Origin: DASPUH01 sp964518505
Lineage (GTDB): Bacteria; Chloroflexota; Limnocylindria; Limnocylindrales; CSP1-4
Direction of reading: 5' to 3'
NCBI GenBank assembly: GCA_964518505.1
Contig: CAZFGT010000044.1
Location: forward strand, 1 to 19,861
Length of the DNA stretch: 19,861 nt
Shown here one piece after another: positions 1-7,570 of this stretch (position 1 is its first letter; every line of letters begins with the position of its first letter). Under the pieces are notes generated by a model, which saw nothing but the letters and a program-made list of their open reading frames with translations, searched no databases and was not told where the DNA came from. The translations under genes were made by a program, and so were the position numbers.

Positions 1-452
1 ACGAGCCCGGCTCGTCGATCATGCCCGGCAAGGTCAACCCGACGCAGTGCGAGGCCCTCACGATGGTGTGCGCCGAGGTGTTGGGCCACGACGTGACGAT
101 CGGGTTCGCCGGCTCGCAGGGCAACTTCGAACTCAACGTCTACAAGCCGGTCATCATCCACGACTTCCTGCACTCGACCACCATCCTGGCCGACGCCTGC
201 GGCACGTTCCGCGAGTACTGTGTCGAAGGCCTGGAAGCGGACGTGGTGCGCATCGCCGAACTGGTCGATCGCTCGCTGATGCTGGTCACCGCGCTGACCC
301 CGCGCATCGGCTATGACCGGGCGGCTGCGATCGCCAAACAGGCCCACCATGACGGCCTCACCTTGCGCGAGGCGGCCCTCGCCAGCGGCGCCGTCACCGC
401 CGCCGAATACGACCAGCTGGTCGACCCCGCCGCCATGACGCGGCCCCGGTGA
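1..452 (+). CDS. fumC: Fumarate hydratase class II, C-terminal part (5'-truncated by window edge)
   Basis: Class II fumarase interconverts fumarate and malate in the TCA cycle as a cytosolic homotetramer. The reading frame is open from base 3 and about 149 residues are present of a family length near 460. The first visible residues carry the fumarase/aspartase superfamily signature GSSIMPGKVN, the substrate-binding loop with the conserved Lys and Asn. It is followed by the fumarase-typical TIGFAGSQGNFELNVYKPVI segment and the C-terminal subdomain motifs VERSLMLVTAL-like (DRSLMLVTALTPRIGYD) and GLTLREAAL. These separate it from aspartase and argininosuccinate lyase. The stop is TGA at 450-452. 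I see no strong terminator after it. The start and upstream neighbours lie outside the window. Confidence 0.96.
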   Translation, partial: EPGSSIMPGKVNPTQCEALTMVCAEVLGHDVTIGFAGSQGNFELNVYKPVIIHDFLHSTTILADACGTFREYCVEGLEADVVRIAELVDRSLMLVTALTPRIGYDRAAAIAKQAHHDGLTLREAALASGAVTAAEYDQLVDPAAMTRPR

Positions 453-479
453 CGCGAGGCACCAGACCCCAGATTCGGA

Positions 480-508
480 TTGACCCGCGGGCCCGACCTC
501 GATAGCCT
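480..508 (+). promoter_or_regulatory. Candidate sigma70-type promoter for the S8 peptidase gene
   Basis: TTGACC at 480-485 and TAGCCT at 503-508 are separated by exactly 17 bases. The -35 box matches five of six consensus positions and the -10 box keeps the T-A-n-n-n-T frame. Transcription would start near 515 and leave a leader of roughly 130 nt before the ATG at 644. The call rests on hexamers and spacing only. Confidence 0.4.
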
Positions 509-541
509 TTGGTATCTGCCGGCGACGGAGGGAGCCGCCGA

Positions 542-633
542 CCCACCTATCGCCCCGCCTGGTCCCCAGAGGACACCGCCAGGCGTGTCGTCCGGTCGAG
601 TTGTGGGAGTCCAGGCATCGCCTGAGAGAGGGA
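542..633 (+). promoter_or_regulatory. Structured 5' leader with alternative hairpins before the peptidase start
   Basis: The 191-base gap after fumC holds several inverted repeats. CGCCTGG (556-562) pairs with CCAGGCG (579-585), and CCCAC (542-546) can pair with GTGGG (604-608) to enclose it. CAGGC (612-616) forms a tight hairpin with GCCTG (620-624) immediately upstream of the purine-rich Shine-Dalgarno region (about 625-633). The GCCTG/CAGGC arms are interchangeable, so mutually exclusive folds exist. I could not match it to a known riboswitch class. In such GC-rich DNA some pairing is expected by chance. Confidence 0.3.
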
Positions 634-643
634 ATCCGCACCC

Positions 644-3600
644 ATGCGTCGACGTGCGCTGGCCGTCGTGGCCGTCACCTTCTTCATGCTCACCGCCCTG
701 TTACCGGTAGGCGTGTTCGCCAAGAGCAGCACCACCCCGGCATCGTCCAGCACCTCGTCCGCGCGCCCCGCCTTCCAGCGGGCGACGCTGCAGGACGGCC
801 AGAAGATCGACACCAAGGTGCTGACCGCGATGCGGGACCCGAACAAGCAGGTCATGGTCATCGTGCAGCTGAAGGGCGATCCGGTCGCGGTGCGCGAAGC
901 CTCGGCCGGCCGGACGTTCTCCACCGCCGAGAAGACCTCCGTCCGCAACGCCCTCAAGGCGCCGCAGGCGGCCCTCGCGAGCCGCATCAAGAGCCTCGGT
1001 GGCCGCATCGTCGGCACCATGCAGGACGCCTACAACGGCATCCAGCTGTCCATCAAGGCCAGCCAGGTGAGCAAGCTCGCCGCGCTGCCCGGCGTGGTCA
1101 AGGTCCACGCGGTCACGACCTACACCCGTGACAACGTCAACGCCATCCCCTACACCCAGGTCCCGGCGGCGTGGGACGACACGGGCATCCATGGCGGCAA
1201 TCAGACGATCGCCGTGATCGACACCGGCATCGACTACTACCACGCCAACTTCGGCGGGTCGGGCGACCCGGCCGACTTCGTCTACGGCGAGGCCCACGAC
1301 ACCACCGTGCCGGCCCACGACGCGGATGGCACGACGGTGGCCTTCCCCAACACGAAGGTCATCGGTGGCTTCGACTTCTCGGGCGATGCCTACAACGCGG
1401 ACGACCCCCTCAACGACATCCCCGCGCCCGACCCGAACCCGCTCGACTGCGGCATCGCCAGCGGCGGCGACGGCCACGGCTCGCACACGGCCGGCACGGC
1501 CGCCGGCCTCGGTGTGCTGTCCAATGGCACGACCTTCGAAGGCCCCTGGAACAGCTCCACATACGCCGATAACACGTTCCTCATCGGACCAGGCGTGGCC
1601 CCGCTGGCGCAGATCCTGTCCTACCGCGTCTTCGGCTGCGTCGGCTCGTCCAACCTGATCACCCTGGCCATCAACCAGGCCGTGGCGGACGGCGCGACGG
1701 TCATCAGCATGTCCCTTGGCTCCGACTTCGCGGCCACGCCCCTGGCCGACGATCCGGACGTCATCGCCTCCGACAACGCCTCGGGCGCTGGCATCGTCGT
1801 CGTCGCGGCCTCCGGCAACGCCGGCCCCGGCGCCTACATCACCGGCGTGCCCGGAGCCTCCAATCGCGTCATCTCGGTGGCTGCCATCGACGGCACCACC
1901 GCGACCATCCCCGGCGTCCACATCGCGCTCACCAGCGACTCCGTCGATGGTGCGCTCAACAACAATCAGAGCGCGGCCGGCATCGTCGGCACGCTCGATG
2001 TCCTGAGCGACGGCGCGGGCGGCATCGGCCTGGGCTGCAACGCCAGTGACTACGCCGGCGTCAGCCCCGGCGACATCGTCGTCACCATGCGCAACACGTG
2101 TGACCGTGTCACCCGTGCCGAACTCGGCCAGGCGGCCGGTGCGGCCGCCGTCATCCTGGTCAACAACGGCCCCGGCCTGCCCCCGTTCGAGGGCAACATC
2201 GTCGGGCCGCCTCCCGGCAACGTGCCGGTCACGATCCCGTTCATCGGCGTGACGCCCGACGACGGCGCCACCTTGCTGGCCGACAACGGCCAGACGGCGA
2301 CTCTCAGCACGACCTCCATCGACAACCCCACCTACCAGCAGGTGGCGAGTTTCTCGTCGGCCGGCTGGCGTAACGGCGACAGCGGCTTCAAGCCTGACGT
2401 CTCCGCACCTGGCGTGAGCGTCGTCTCGACCGGCGTCGGGACAGGCACCCAGGGTGAGACGCTGTCCGGCACCTCGATGGCCACGCCCAACGTGGCTGGC
2501 ATCGCGGCCCTTGTCCTGCAGGCGCACCCGGAGTGGACGAACGTCGCCACCCGGGCCGACTTCGCCAAGGCCGCCATCATGAACAACGCCGACGACAGCA
2601 ACGACGCGCACGGCGTCACGCCGTACGACCCGCGCCTCGCGGGGGCCGGCGTGGCCAACGCCGACGCGGCCGGCATCACCCAGGTCATGGCCACCACGGC
2701 CGACCATACGGACGCGCTGTCGTATGGCTATCAGCCGCTTGCTGACGGCTGGTCCGCCACCAAGTCCTTCACCGTCACCAACGAGACCGCCTCGACCCAG
2801 ACGTTCGACCTCTCGAGCGCCTTCGCCGAGCCCGCCCTTGGGACGACGATCGACATCAACGACGGGGCCGAGACGGTCGACGTGCCGGCCCATGGCACGG
2901 CCCAGGTCGACGTGACCCTGACCCTCGATCCTGCTGCCGTCGCGGCCCTGCCCGCCGCGGAGGAGGGGACGCTGGGCGCCGTGGTCAGCACGGCCGGCAA
3001 CATCGTCCTGACACCCGAAGACGCCGGGGCCGGGGTCGGCACGATCCACGTGCCGTTCAACCTGGTGCCCCGCGGTATCTCCGACGTGACGGCGTCCGCC
3101 CGCTCGGCCTATGCGGCCGCCGGCACCACGTCGACCGCGTCCACCCTGCTCACCAACGGCGGTATCCACCAGGGCAACGGCGATGTGTATGCGTGGGGCC
3201 TCACCGATCCGCAGGACCTGCCCGGCGACACGGTCGACATCCGTGACGTGGGCGTCCAGGTCCTCCCGGGCGCAGCGCTCGGGTCCGACACGAGCGATCG
3301 CGGCCTCGTCTTCGCCATCAACACCTGGGGTCAGGCGTCGACGGAAGCGACGAACTTCTATGACGTCGCCATCGATACGAACGGCGATGGCACCGCCGAC
3401 TTCGACCTCCAGGCGGCCGACCTCGGCCTCCTGACCACGGGCCTCTACAACGGCACCCTGGCCGCCGTGCTGTTCGACAGCGACGGCAACCAGGTTGGGC
3501 CGATCTTCTTCGCCGATGCGCCATCCAACGGCTCCACCGTGGAGTTGCCGGTGCTGGCCAGCTCGCTCGGCCTTTCGATCGGGCATGGCAAGTTCAGCTA

Positions 3601-4795
3601 CCAGGCCCTGGCCGAGAACCTCAACACCGGTGGGACCGACATCGCCAACGGCACGGCCTGGTTCGACGCGTACGCGCCGGCCGTGTCCACGGGTGACTTC
3701 ATCCCGCTGGATCCCGGCACCAGCGGCAACCTGCCGCTGTCGGTCGACAACAACCTCATCAAGCAGACCCCCGCGATGGGTTGGATGGTCGTGACCATGG
3801 ATGACGCCAACGGGGCGTCCCAGGCCGACGTCGTGCCCATCGGCAAGGTCGCCACGCGACTTTCCGGAGCCACCCGTTACGACACGGCGGCCGCCATCAG
3901 TGCCGCCACCTTCCGGCCCGGCGTGGACGCGGCCTTCGTCGTGTCCGGCCTCGACTTCCCCGACGGCCTGGGCGCGGGTCCTGCCGCGGCGGCCATGGGC
4001 GGGCCCGTCCTGCTCGTGCCTCCGTCCGGGCCGATCCCGGCCTCGGTCACCGCTGAGCTGACGCGGCTCGATCCCGGCAAGATCTACGTGGTCGGTGGGA
4101 CCAGCTCCGTCTCCGCGGCGACGGCCACCACGCTCGGGGCGATCGCTCCGGTGCAGCGGCTGGCCGGCGCCGACCGCTATGAGACGGCGGCCAAGGTGGC
4201 CACCACCATCTTCGACACCGTCCTCGACGACACGCCGTTGCCTGTCGTCTACATCGCCTCCGGGGCCAACTTCCCGGATGCCCTCGCCGCCGGGCCGGCG
4301 GCCAGCCACTTCCATGGCGCGCTGCTCCTGGCCCCCGCGACCGGGGCGCTGCCCACCTCTGTCAAGAACGCCCTCACCACCCTTGCCCCGGCGACGATCG
4401 TGATCGTCGGTGGCACCTCGAGCATCTCGGCTGCGATGGCGTCGCAGATCCAGACCGCGGCGGGTCTCACCTCCAACAAGGTGAGCCGCGTGGCCGGGAG
4501 TGACCGGTACGCTACCGCGGCGGCCCTGGCGGCCAGCTTCGGGTCAGGGACGCCGACGGCCTACGTGGCCCTCGGCTCGAACTTCCCCGATGCGATGGCC
4601 GGCAGCGCCGCGGCCGGCTTCACCGGCGGCCCGATCCTGCTCGTCCAGACCGACTCCGTCCCGGCCGCCACCAGCACCGAGCTGGCCGCCCTGGCGCCGG
4701 ATGACCTGTTCGTGCTCGGCGGCGTCAGTGTCATCTCGGACACCGTCGTCAACGCCATCAGCCCCTTCATCGCCCCGGACGTCCCGGAGCCCTAG
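644..4795 (+). CDS. Secreted S8 (subtilisin-like) serine peptidase with PA insert and three C-terminal CWB2 repeats
   Basis: A 1383-residue exported peptidase, predicted to act outside the membrane while bound to the cell envelope. Residues 1-27 form a Sec signal peptide (MRRR, hydrophobic core, VFA), followed by a Ser/Thr-rich linker and an I9-like propeptide (about 65-155). The catalytic triad is intact: D193 in VIDTGID, H278 in HGSHTAG, S611 in GTSMATP, with oxyanion N392 in SGNAGPG. A protease-associated (PA)-type domain, about residues 420-560, is inserted between N392 and S611. Residues 680-1065 look like Ig/Fn3-like accessory modules and include a calcium-loop-like DTNGDGTAD at 911-919. 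Three cell-wall-binding repeat 2 units start near 1069, 1170 and 1280, each with RxxGxxRYxTA and an F-P-D-A/G motif. The ATG at 644 is favoured because it begins a perfect signal peptide and follows a purine-rich SD by about 10 nt. The substrate cannot be deduced. Confidence 0.95.
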   Translation: MRRRALAVVAVTFFMLTALLPVGVFAKSSTTPASSSTSSARPAFQRATLQDGQKIDTKVLTAMRDPNKQVMVIVQLKGDPVAVREASAGRTFSTAEKTSVRNALKAPQAALASRIKSLGGRIVGTMQDAYNGIQLSIKASQVSKLAALPGVVKVHAVTTYTRDNVNAIPYTQVPAAWDDTGIHGGNQTIAVIDTGIDYYHANFGGSGDPADFVYGEAHDTTVPAHDADGTTVAFPNTKVIGGFDFSGDAYNADDPLNDIPAPDPNPLDCGIASGGDGHGSHTAGTAAGLGVLSNGTTFEGPWNSSTYADNTFLIGPGVAPLAQILSYRVFGCVGSSNLITLAINQAVADGATVISMSLGSDFAATPLADDPDVIASDNASGAGIVVVAASGNAGPGAYITGVPGASNRVISVAAIDGTTATIPGVHIALTSDSVDGALNNNQSAAGIVGTLDVLSDGAGGIGLGCNASDYAGVSPGDIVVTMRNTCDRVTRAELGQAAGAAAVILVNNGPGLPPFEGNIVGPPPGNVPVTIPFIGVTPDDGATLLADNGQTATLSTTSIDNPTYQQVASFSSAGWRNGDSGFKPDVSAPGVSVVSTGVGTGTQGETLSGTSMATPNVAGIAALVLQAHPEWTNVATRADFAKAAIMNNADDSNDAHGVTPYDPRLAGAGVANADAAGITQVMATTADHTDALSYGYQPLADGWSATKSFTVTNETASTQTFDLSSAFAEPALGTTIDINDGAETVDVPAHGTAQVDVTLTLDPAAVAALPAAEEGTLGAVVSTAGNIVLTPEDAGAGVGTIHVPFNLVPRGISDVTASARSAYAAAGTTSTASTLLTNGGIHQGNGDVYAWGLTDPQDLPGDTVDIRDVGVQVLPGAALGSDTSDRGLVFAINTWGQASTEATNFYDVAIDTNGDGTADFDLQAADLGLLTTGLYNGTLAAVLFDSDGNQVGPIFFADAPSNGSTVELPVLASSLGLSIGHGKFSYQALAENLNTGGTDIANGTAWFDAYAPAVSTGDFIPLDPGTSGNLPLSVDNNLIKQTPAMGWMVVTMDDANGASQADVVPIGKVATRLSGATRYDTAAAISAATFRPGVDAAFVVSGLDFPDGLGAGPAAAAMGGPVLLVPPSGPIPASVTAELTRLDPGKIYVVGGTSSVSAATATTLGAIAPVQRLAGADRYETAAKVATTIFDTVLDDTPLPVVYIASGANFPDALAAGPAASHFHGALLLAPATGALPTSVKNALTTLAPATIVIVGGTSSISAAMASQIQTAAGLTSNKVSRVAGSDRYATAAALAASFGSGTPTAYVALGSNFPDAMAGSAAAGFTGGPILLVQTDSVPAATSTELAALAPDDLFVLGGVSVISDTVVNAISPFIAPDVPEP
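3848..4795 (+). repeat. Three tandem CWB2 cell-wall-binding repeats (protein-level) in the peptidase
   Basis: Three units of about 100-110 residues begin at bases 3848, 4151 and 4481 with RLSGATRYDTA, RLAGADRYETA and RVAGSDRYATA. Each continues with a hydrophobic strand, an FPD(A/G) motif, a G-rich helix and a VVGGTSS-like or LGGVS turn. CWB2 modules occur in threes and form trimers that anchor S-layer-type proteins to secondary wall polymers in Clostridia, so three units is the functional number. Confidence 0.88.
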
Positions 4796-4817
4796 CCACT
4801 CCGTAGAGCCACAGCGA

Positions 4818-4853
4818 GAGGCCCCCGGCAGCGCCGGGGGCCTCTTCCTTTCC
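4818..4853 (+). terminator. Rho-independent terminator after the S8 peptidase
   Basis: GAGGCCCCCGGC (4818-4829) and GCCGGGGGCCTC (4833-4844) form a perfect 12-bp GC-rich stem with a 3-nt loop. It is followed at once by the pyrimidine tract TTCCTTTCC and lies 22 bases after the stop codon. It should isolate the peptidase transcript from the next gene. Confidence 0.9.
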
Positions 4854-4855
4854 CC

Positions 4856-4861
4856 TACAAT
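4856..4861 (+). promoter_or_regulatory. -10 box of a leaderless promoter for the LolA-like gene
   Basis: TACAAT (five of six consensus positions) lies directly after the terminator tract and only 7 nt before the ATG at 4869. No Shine-Dalgarno sequence is present between them and no -35 hexamer is evident, because that position falls in the terminator stem. This geometry is typical of leaderless mRNAs, in which transcription starts at or next to the start codon. The same arrangement recurs before the kinase gene at 8985. Confidence 0.55.
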
Positions 4862-4868
4862 CGCGCCG

Positions 4869-5657
4869 ATGGCCCATCCCGCCGATGGCGCTCCCGCGAG
4901 CGCCCTGACCGTCCGCGCCGTGCCGGCATCCGTGGCCCCGGCCCTGGTCCTGCCGCCGGCCCCCGACGCCCCCTCGCTGGGCGAGTTGTTCACCTTCATG
5001 CGCGACGCCGAACGGCGCTTCGAGACGCTGCGCATGCGGCTGGTCGAGCGCGTGGGATCCGCCGCCGGCGAGACGGTCACGACGAGCGACGTGTGGCTGC
5101 ATCATCCGGGCCGCGCCCGGGTGGTCACCTACACCGACCCGGACGCGCCGGCCGGGAGCGGCGTGGTGTGGATCAGCGATGGCGCGACCGTGCGGACCTA
5201 CGACGGCCGCAGCCACACGGCGACCGCGCGGCCCGCCCGGCCACGTGCCGCGGGCATCGAGGATCGGCGTCTGCCGGCCTTCGGGCGGGCCTACCGGCCG
5301 CTGACCCAGCTGCCCGCGGACGGCATGGTGGACACGTTCGTGCATCCCCATGGGCTGTGCCGCAACGTCCTGGCCACGGCCGACCTGACGCTGCGCGGCA
5401 CGGCCCGCCTGGCCGATCGCGAGGTCTACGTGCTGCGCGCCGACCACCCGCGTTCCACGGAGGTCCTGACCGACCGGCCCGACCGCTGGCTGGAGCTGGC
5501 GGTCGACCGCCTGAGCGGCCTGGTGTTGCTCCTGGCCGAGCACGTTGGCGACCAGCTGACGCGCCATGCCGAGGTGACCAGCCTGGAACTGGATGGGCCC
5601 ATCAGCGACGACGTGTTCGTGCTCCACGTCTCATCGGACGTGCGCTCGATCTACTAG
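4869..5657 (+). CDS. LolA/RseB-fold-like protein of unknown role
   Basis: A 262-residue protein with an Ala/Pro-rich N-terminus (1-35), a helix near FTFMRDAERRFETLRMRLVER (41-60) and a run of beta strands. The WLHHPGRARVVTY, VVWISDGATVRTYDGRS and REVYVLRADHP segments resemble the half-barrel of LolA, LppX and RseB-type proteins. In those families this fold binds lipids or lipoprotein peptides. It lacks a recognisable signal peptide or lipobox at the chosen start, which is unusual for this fold. The ATG at 4869 is chosen because it follows the terminator and sits 7 nt after a -10 box; the frame is open further upstream, inside the peptidase gene. The fold call is from strand pattern and motif resemblance only, so the function is unassigned. 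Confidence 0.6.
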   Translation: MAHPADGAPASALTVRAVPASVAPALVLPPAPDAPSLGELFTFMRDAERRFETLRMRLVERVGSAAGETVTTSDVWLHHPGRARVVTYTDPDAPAGSGVVWISDGATVRTYDGRSHTATARPARPRAAGIEDRRLPAFGRAYRPLTQLPADGMVDTFVHPHGLCRNVLATADLTLRGTARLADREVYVLRADHPRSTEVLTDRPDRWLELAVDRLSGLVLLLAEHVGDQLTRHAEVTSLELDGPISDDVFVLHVSSDVRSIY

Positions 5658-5714
5658 CTCCGCGGCGCCCGCTCGGCGGCGCGATAGGGCCTTCCCGGCG
5701 CCCCAGCCCGCCAC

Positions 5715-5720
5715 TATCAT
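5715..5720 (+). promoter_or_regulatory. Candidate -10 box upstream of the permease gene
   Basis: TATCAT differs from TATAAT at one position and lies 64 nt before the permease ATG. A weak -35-like TTCCCG occurs 17 bases upstream (5692-5697). The predicted start site falls around 5726-5728, inside the left arm of the inverted repeat at 5724-5756, so the transcript would begin with that hairpin. Confidence 0.45.
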
Positions 5721-5723
5721 CCG

Positions 5724-5756
5724 CCCACGGTGCCCGTTGCAGCCGGGCACCGTGGG
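5724..5756 (+). repeat. Perfect 13-bp inverted repeat in the permease 5' region
   Basis: CCCACGGTGCCCG (5724-5736) and CGGGCACCGTGGG (5744-5756) are perfectly complementary around a 7-nt loop. It lies 67 bases after the previous stop and 28 bases before the permease ATG. There is no T-tract after it, so it is a poor intrinsic terminator. It could be a 5' mRNA-stabilising stem-loop or a dyad operator next to the TATCAT box. Confidence 0.6.
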
Positions 5757-5784
5757 GGCGAGGCGGACGAGGAGGGTTACCCCG

Positions 5785-7473
5785 ATGACCCAGGCGCGAT
5801 CGCGCGAGGACACGATCCAGCAGGACGTCCAGGACCTGCATCGACTGGGCTACGCGCAGGAGCTGTTCCGCTCGATGGGCGGCTTCAGTAACTTCGCCAT
5901 CAGCTTCAGCATCATCTCCATCCTCACCGGCGCGGTGATCCTGTACGACTACGGCCTGGCCTGGGCGGGCACGGCCGCGGTGATGATCGGCTGGCCGCTC
6001 GTCACGGTCTTCGTGCTGCTGATCGCCGCGTCGATGGCCGAGATCGCCTCGGCCTACCCCACCGCCGGCGGCCTCTACTACTGGGCCAGCAAGATGAAGA
6101 ACAAGGCCTGGGGCTGGTGGACCGCGTGGTTCAACCTGATCGGCCAGTTCGCCATCGTGGCCGGCATCGACTTCGCCGCGGCCGCCTTCTTGAACGCCAC
6201 CATCTTCACGCCGATCCTGGCGGCGGCCGGCATCGACTACGGCAACACCAGCGTCTTCCTGGGCGGCATCCTGAACGGCCAGCTCGTGACGATGGGCCTC
6301 ATCCTGCTCATCCAGCTGGCCATGAACATCGCCGGCATCCGCCTCGTGTCGTTGCTCAACCAGGTCAGCGTCTGGTGGCACATCGTGATCGTGGTCGCGG
6401 TGGTGGTCCTCGTCTTCCTGATCGGCCAACCGGACAAGTCGGGCCTGACGCTCTTTGCCATCCAGCCCCTGGACCAGGGCGGCAGCTGGAACAACAACCT
6501 GGGCTTCGTGAACCTGCAGTACGGGCCGGCCGTCTCGTACCCGCTCATCCTGGCCTTCTTCTTCTCACTGCTGCAGGCCAACTGGACCTACACTGGTTAT
6601 GACGCCTCGGCCCACGTGGCGGAGGAGACCGTGGGCGCCCGCAAGTCGAGCGCCTGGGGCGTGTTCCTGTCGGTCGCCGTGTCGGCCGTGGTGGGCTACC
6701 TCTTCCTGGTCGCCCTGACGACCCATCTGCCCGACCTCAGCCAGCTCTTCCCGGCGACGCTGCCGACCGACCTCTCGCAGGCCAGCCAGTACTACTTCGG
6801 GGGCGGCATCGCGGTGCTGTCGATCCTGGAGTACAACCTCAACAGCGTCGTGCTGCTCAACGTGGGCCTCGGCGACTGGCTCGCGGCGGGCATCGCGATG
6901 GCCATGTTCTGGTGCGGCCTCGCGTCAGTGGCCGCGGCCGGGCGCATGCTCTATGCCTTCAGCCGCGACGACGGGATCCCCGGCTCCCGCTGGCTGAAGG
7001 TCGTCTCGCACCGCTACCGGACGCCGGTCAACGCGCTGATCGCGATCGCGGTCGTTTCCTGGTTGTTCACGGTGGCGGCCGGCATCGCCGGCGGCGGCAC
7101 CGCGATCGTCATCGTGACCGCGATCTCGACGATCTTCCTGTACGCGGCATACGGCATCTGCGTCTACCTGGGCGCCACCACGAGCGACTGGCTCAAGGAG
7201 CGCGTCTGGAGCCTGGGCCGCTACTCCCGGCCGGTCGCCTGGATCGCCCTGATCTGGGTGGTCGTGCTGATGGTCCTGTTCTCCTTCCCCACGTCGGGCA
7301 ACATCTCGTGGCCGTTCATGCTGGGGACGGTGGTCCTGTTGCTGCTCTACTACTTCGGCTACGCTCGGTCCCGCTTCAAGGGACCGCAGATCATGGGTGA
7401 AGAGGCGCAGCTGACCGACCTCGAACGCGAGTTCGAGCACGCTGCCGAGGACCTCGGGCCTGCCGCCGCATAG
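5785..7473 (+). CDS. APC-superfamily amino acid/amine permease (ACT-family type)
   Basis: A 562-residue polytopic inner-membrane transporter with about 12-13 hydrophobic segments. The N-terminal cytosolic stretch and first helix, LGYAQELFRSMGGFSNFAIS followed by FSIISILTG, are characteristic of the amino acid/choline transporter branch (TC 2.A.3.4), which includes GABA, choline and amine permeases. Helix 1 is broken by the SIISILTG unwound region that binds the amine and carboxylate of the substrate. The YPTAGGLYYWAS segment after helix 2 and the ANWTYTGYDASAHVAEET stretch (about 270-288) are also family hallmarks. The C-terminus is an acidic cytosolic tail. The ATG at 5785 follows a good GGAGGG Shine-Dalgarno sequence (5771-5776). 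The adjacent gamma-glutamyl ligase gene suggests a polyamine, GABA or ethanolamine-like substrate, but specificity cannot be read from sequence. Confidence 0.92.
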   Translation: MTQARSREDTIQQDVQDLHRLGYAQELFRSMGGFSNFAISFSIISILTGAVILYDYGLAWAGTAAVMIGWPLVTVFVLLIAASMAEIASAYPTAGGLYYWASKMKNKAWGWWTAWFNLIGQFAIVAGIDFAAAAFLNATIFTPILAAAGIDYGNTSVFLGGILNGQLVTMGLILLIQLAMNIAGIRLVSLLNQVSVWWHIVIVVAVVVLVFLIGQPDKSGLTLFAIQPLDQGGSWNNNLGFVNLQYGPAVSYPLILAFFFSLLQANWTYTGYDASAHVAEETVGARKSSAWGVFLSVAVSAVVGYLFLVALTTHLPDLSQLFPATLPTDLSQASQYYFGGGIAVLSILEYNLNSVVLLNVGLGDWLAAGIAMAMFWCGLASVAAAGRMLYAFSRDDGIPGSRWLKVVSHRYRTPVNALIAIAVVSWLFTVAAGIAGGGTAIVIVTAISTIFLYAAYGICVYLGATTSDWLKERVWSLGRYSRPVAWIALIWVVVLMVLFSFPTSGNISWPFMLGTVVLLLLYYFGYARSRFKGPQIMGEEAQLTDLEREFEHAAEDLGPAAA

Positions 7474-7508
7474 GTCGAGCCCGGATCGGCCGAGTGCGGT
7501 TGATCTCA

Positions 7509-7536
7509 GCAGGGACCGGCAGGCGCCGGTCCCTGC
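7509..7536 (+). terminator. Perfect 12-bp hairpin between permease and ligase genes (terminator-like, no U-tract)
   Basis: GCAGGGACCGGC (7509-7520) and GCCGGTCCCTGC (7525-7536) form a perfect 12-bp stem with a 4-nt AGGC loop, 36 bases after the permease stop. No T-run follows (CGCGTGTTGA), so it may act as a weak or Rho-assisted terminator, a 3'-end processing or stability element, or an attenuator that sets the ratio of permease to ligase. It is the second perfect hairpin bordering the permease gene. Confidence 0.5.
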
Positions 7537-7570
7537 CGCGTGTTGACGACCGAAGAGCGAGAGGATCGTG

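Noticed and set aside
480..643. A known riboswitch (TPP-like CTGAGA at 622-627, or a c-di-AMP ydaO element) before the wall peptidase
   Set aside because: Only a short CTGAGA matches TPP and its partner motifs are missing. The conserved GGGGUGAAUC and CAGCUAACC motifs of ydaO are absent.
701..4315. A very long open frame on the minus strand, opposite the S8 peptidase
   Set aside because: Its translation is an Arg/Gly/Asp/Val-rich composition without domains. Such frames arise opposite GC-rich genes, and the plus-strand frame has a full catalytic triad and CWB2 repeats.
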